A program made the position numbers and the translations under genes. Positions 7,070 to 8,487 of a stretch of 8,487 nt of DNA are shown here, piece after piece. The DNA is from Treponema_I sp045631425 (lineage in GTDB: Bacteria; Spirochaetota; Spirochaetia; Treponematales; Treponemataceae): NCBI GenBank assembly GCA_045631425.1, contig JAZQUR010000038.1:1-8487 (forward strand), given 5' to 3'. How positions within the stretch are numbered: the stretch's first letter is position 1; the number at the start of each line of letters is the position of its first letter. The notes beneath the pieces were generated by a model, which ran no database searches, had not been told where the DNA came from, and was given only the letters and a program-made list of their open reading frames with translations.

Positions 7070-7122
7070 AAAAGTTGAAAATGTAATTTTGGAATTAGGA
7101 AGAATAGATGTATTGGAGATAT

Positions 7123-7151
7123 TTGACTTTAAAATTTTGTAAAAGTATGGG
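7123..7151 (+). promoter_or_regulatory. Weak promoter-like site reading into the structured element
   Basis: TTGACT (7123-7128, five of six to the -35) is followed 17 bases later by TATGGG (7146-7151, three of six to the -10). If used, transcription would begin near 7158, at the edge of the GC-rich element. Such matches arise easily in AT-rich DNA, so this is tentative. Confidence 0.22.
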
Positions 7152-7160
7152 ATTATTTTC

Positions 7161-7336
7161 TTCGGAGTGGCGGTGGATGCAGTAGGGATTGTAAGGACGG
7201 CGACTGAAAGGGAGCCGTTGCGAAACGAAGTGAAGCAATGAAGCCGCGGTAGACGGCGCAATCCTGGAAAGCCCGACCAGATTGTGAATGGAGAAGGGCT
7301 TTGCTCTTCGGAATGAGCAATCTTGGGACTGCCCAA
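7161..7336. other. GC-rich, highly foldable intergenic element (possible repeat or structured RNA)
   Basis: This fills most of the 356-base gap between the barrel gene and the LysR gene and differs sharply in composition from its AT-rich flanks. On the + strand GGATTG (7186-7191) pairs with CAATCC (7259-7264). Enclosed within are ACGGC/GCCGT (7197-7201, 7214-7218), TTGC/GCAA (7218-7221, 7235-7238; competes for one base) and GCCG/CGGC (7243-7246, 7254-7257). This gives a multibranched fold. Then AAAGCCC/GGGCTTT (7268-7274, 7296-7302), TTGCTC/GAGCAA (7301-7306, 7315-7320) and TTGGG/CCCAA (7323-7327, 7332-7336) follow. No credible coding frame is present. It resembles multicopy intergenic elements, but copy number could not be tested here. 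The rest of the gap (7070-7160) is AT-rich and holds only a weak promoter-like site. Confidence 0.6.
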
Positions 7337-7344
7337 ATGAAAAA

Positions 7345-8211
7345 TTATAATATTTCCATGAAGCGTTTGGCGGCGTGGGAGATGGTGTTATTGTCGAAGG
7401 CTAGGCTTATGGCTCTGGACTCCAGTTTTTCTTCTATATTAATGATTTTTAGTTCTTGGGCTTCTAGTTCTTTTTTGATGTATTGTTTTGAAACACAGAT
7501 GATGCCCATATTTTTCTTTGCGAATTCGATTAGTAGGTCTAGGGAGGCTAGTTCGAATTTTGGCCGAAGTTCTACGTTGTGTCTAAGAAGGGTGGCGTCT
7601 AGGAATTTTCTGGAGTGGCTGGACTTTTCTAGTAAGAGGGTGCGGTATTTTGTGAGGTCTGAGAGTTTTGTGATATTTGTGCAATCGAAGTCTTTGCTGC
7701 ATACGAAATAGTCTTCTAGGGTGAGGCAAGGGCGGAATGTGAAATGTTTGTCGGAAACTGGGGAGTGAACGAAGGCTATGTCTACGTCGTTGTTTTTTAA
7801 GAGGGTTAGGGATTCTGTGGTGGTACAGTTTGTTACTCGATAGCGGATTTTTGGGTAGAGCTGCTCAAAGGCTTTTAGTTTGTCGATAAGGTAATATTTG
7901 CAGATGGTGTCTGAGGCGCCGATTCTGAGGGTGCCGGTTTCTAGGGATGAAATGTCTTCTAGGGCGTGATTCATGGATTCGATTTGGGCAAAAATTGATT
8001 TACAATAGGAAAAGATTTCTTCTGCTTCGTTGGTGAGTTTTACTCCTTTTTTTGATCGCAAAAATAATTGGAATCCAACTTGGTCTTCTAGGGTTTTTAT
8101 GTGTTGGCTAATGGCAGGTTGGGAAACGTTTAGGATTTCTGCTGCTTTTGATATTTGCTCGGTTTTTGCTACTTGGTAGAATACGCGAAGTAGATTTAGG
8201 TCGGTTATCAT
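7345..8211 (-). CDS. LysR-type transcriptional regulator
   Basis: A complete 288-residue LysR-family regulator (family norm about 290-300), a cytoplasmic DNA-binding protein that usually acts as a tetramer and responds to a small molecule. The winged helix-turn-helix is at residues 1-60, with the signature QISKAAEILNVSQPAISQHI (19-38) and KTLEDQVGFQLFLRSKKGVKLT (39-60). A linker helix (about 62-90) leads to the periplasmic-binding-protein-like effector domain (about 92-288; GTLRIGAS, DVDIAFVHSP, LLIEFAKKNMGIICVS). The effector cannot be predicted. ATG 8211 has AGGAG six bases upstream. It has its own promoter, lies upstream of the barrel gene on the same strand, and shows no clear U-tract terminator at its end, so some read-through into the structured element is possible. 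The divergent neighbour that LysR genes often control lies outside the window. Confidence 0.95.
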   Translation of the reverse strand: MITDLNLLRVFYQVAKTEQISKAAEILNVSQPAISQHIKTLEDQVGFQLFLRSKKGVKLTNEAEEIFSYCKSIFAQIESMNHALEDISSLETGTLRIGASDTICKYYLIDKLKAFEQLYPKIRYRVTNCTTTESLTLLKNNDVDIAFVHSPVSDKHFTFRPCLTLEDYFVCSKDFDCTNITKLSDLTKYRTLLLEKSSHSRKFLDATLLRHNVELRPKFELASLDLLIEFAKKNMGIICVSKQYIKKELEAQELKIINIEEKLESRAISLAFDNNTISHAAKRFMEIL

Positions 8212-8244
8212 TTTTTTCTCCTAATTGACCACACGGATTTGTTC

Positions 8245-8258
8245 AGGACTAACGTCCT
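8245..8258. repeat. Small hairpin in the LysR gene leader
   Basis: AGGAC (8245-8249) and GTCCT (8254-8258) form a 5-bp stem with a 4-nt loop inside the untranslated leader of the LysR gene, about 20 bases before its Shine-Dalgarno. It could influence translation, or be part of an intergenic repeat; it is short enough to be chance. Confidence 0.3.
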
Positions 8259-8301
8259 TCACGAGTTGTGTCAGTGTATATAACTCATACTTATAAATAC
8301 T

Positions 8302-8330
8302 ATAATAATTATATATTTTACTTATATCAA
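8302..8330 (-). promoter_or_regulatory. Sigma70-type promoter of the LysR gene
   Basis: On the minus strand TTGATA (8330-8325, five of six) is followed after exactly 17 bases by TATTAT (8307-8302, five of six). Transcription would start near 8295, giving a leader of about 84 nt before the ATG at 8211. The surrounding 8275-8385 is extremely AT-rich. Confidence 0.6.
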
Positions 8331-8390
8331 GAAAAAATATATAATAAAAATATATTTATTAGGAAAACAAAAAATTTGAGCAATAATTTG

Positions 8391-8487
8391 GGTTCTTAGG
8401 GTGAAACCCTAAGCCGTGGCCGAGAAAGGTCGGGGTTTTAGGGGTAGGAAAACAACGGCCTTCGGACTCTGAGTGGTTTTCCTACCC
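8391..8487. repeat. Foldable GC-rich block at window end, with 12-bp perfect stem
   Basis: Two hairpins stand out. CTTAGGGT/ACCCTAAG (8395-8402, 8406-8413) is an 8-bp stem with loop GAA. GGGTAGGAAAAC (8442-8453) and GTTTTCCTACCC (8476-8487) form a perfect 12-bp stem around 22 bases. No T tract follows on either strand within the window, so a terminator cannot be claimed. No gene is seen between the LysR start and the window end; the stretch 8331-8390 is plain AT-rich DNA. The block stops at the window edge and may continue. Confidence 0.55.

Noticed and set aside
7025..7336. Open frame of 103 codons on the minus strand across the gap before the barrel gene
   Set aside because: It runs through the structured element and the G tract and contains the barrel gene's -35 and operator. 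It has no good ribosome site, and its product is compositionally odd. I take it as chance.
7301..7711. Open frame of 136 codons on the + strand
   Set aside because: It is antisense to the clear LysR gene and includes the structured element; no family features.
7161..8487. CRISPR array, tRNA, or insertion sequence in the right part
   Set aside because: No regularly spaced direct repeats, no cloverleaf-like sequence and no transposase or terminal repeats were seen.

Overview
The window looks like a chromosomal segment of a low-GC spirochaete, most likely a Treponema (perhaps a host-gut or rumen type). The evidence is the gene order rpmH-rnpA-yidD-yidC-jag followed by a cyclophilin-FKBP lipoprotein, Gram-negative-type envelope proteins (a YidC with a large periplasmic domain, a lipoprotein, a probable outer-membrane barrel), and a guanine homopolymer in an outer-membrane gene promoter, a device known in Treponema. 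The genus is an inference; no rRNA gene is present.

Left part (1-3290, + strand): the classic origin-proximal cluster. It holds the 3' end of rpmH (ribosomal protein L34), rnpA (RNase P protein, TTG start), yidD (4-nt overlap with rnpA), yidC (membrane insertase) and jag/khpB (RNA-binding protein), closed by a strong intrinsic terminator at 3252-3289. Together these serve ribosome assembly, tRNA maturation and membrane-protein insertion.

Middle (3330-5209, + strand): a two-gene unit. An exported protein of unknown function overlaps by 14 nt a lipoprotein carrying two different prolyl isomerase domains, a cyclophilin and an FKBP, both with essentially complete active sites. A strong terminator follows. 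A second terminator facing the other way (5289-5325) closes the convergent gene.

Right part (5369-8487, - strand genes): an outer-membrane beta-barrel candidate (5369-6988) and, upstream of it, a LysR-type regulator (7345-8211). The barrel gene has the most striking signal in the window. A perfect -35 (TTGACA) and a good -10 (AATAAT) are separated by a spacer of 7 bases plus a run of 12 G. The present spacer is 19 nt, and loss of two G would give the optimal 17 nt. This is the layout of a slipped-strand phase-variation switch. A 7-bp inverted repeat covers the -35 and is a candidate operator. Between the two genes lies a GC-rich, highly foldable element (about 7161-7336) that encodes no credible protein. 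A second foldable GC-rich block with a 12-bp perfect stem occupies the end of the window (8391-8487). Both resemble multicopy intergenic repeats or structured RNAs, but I could not search for other copies.
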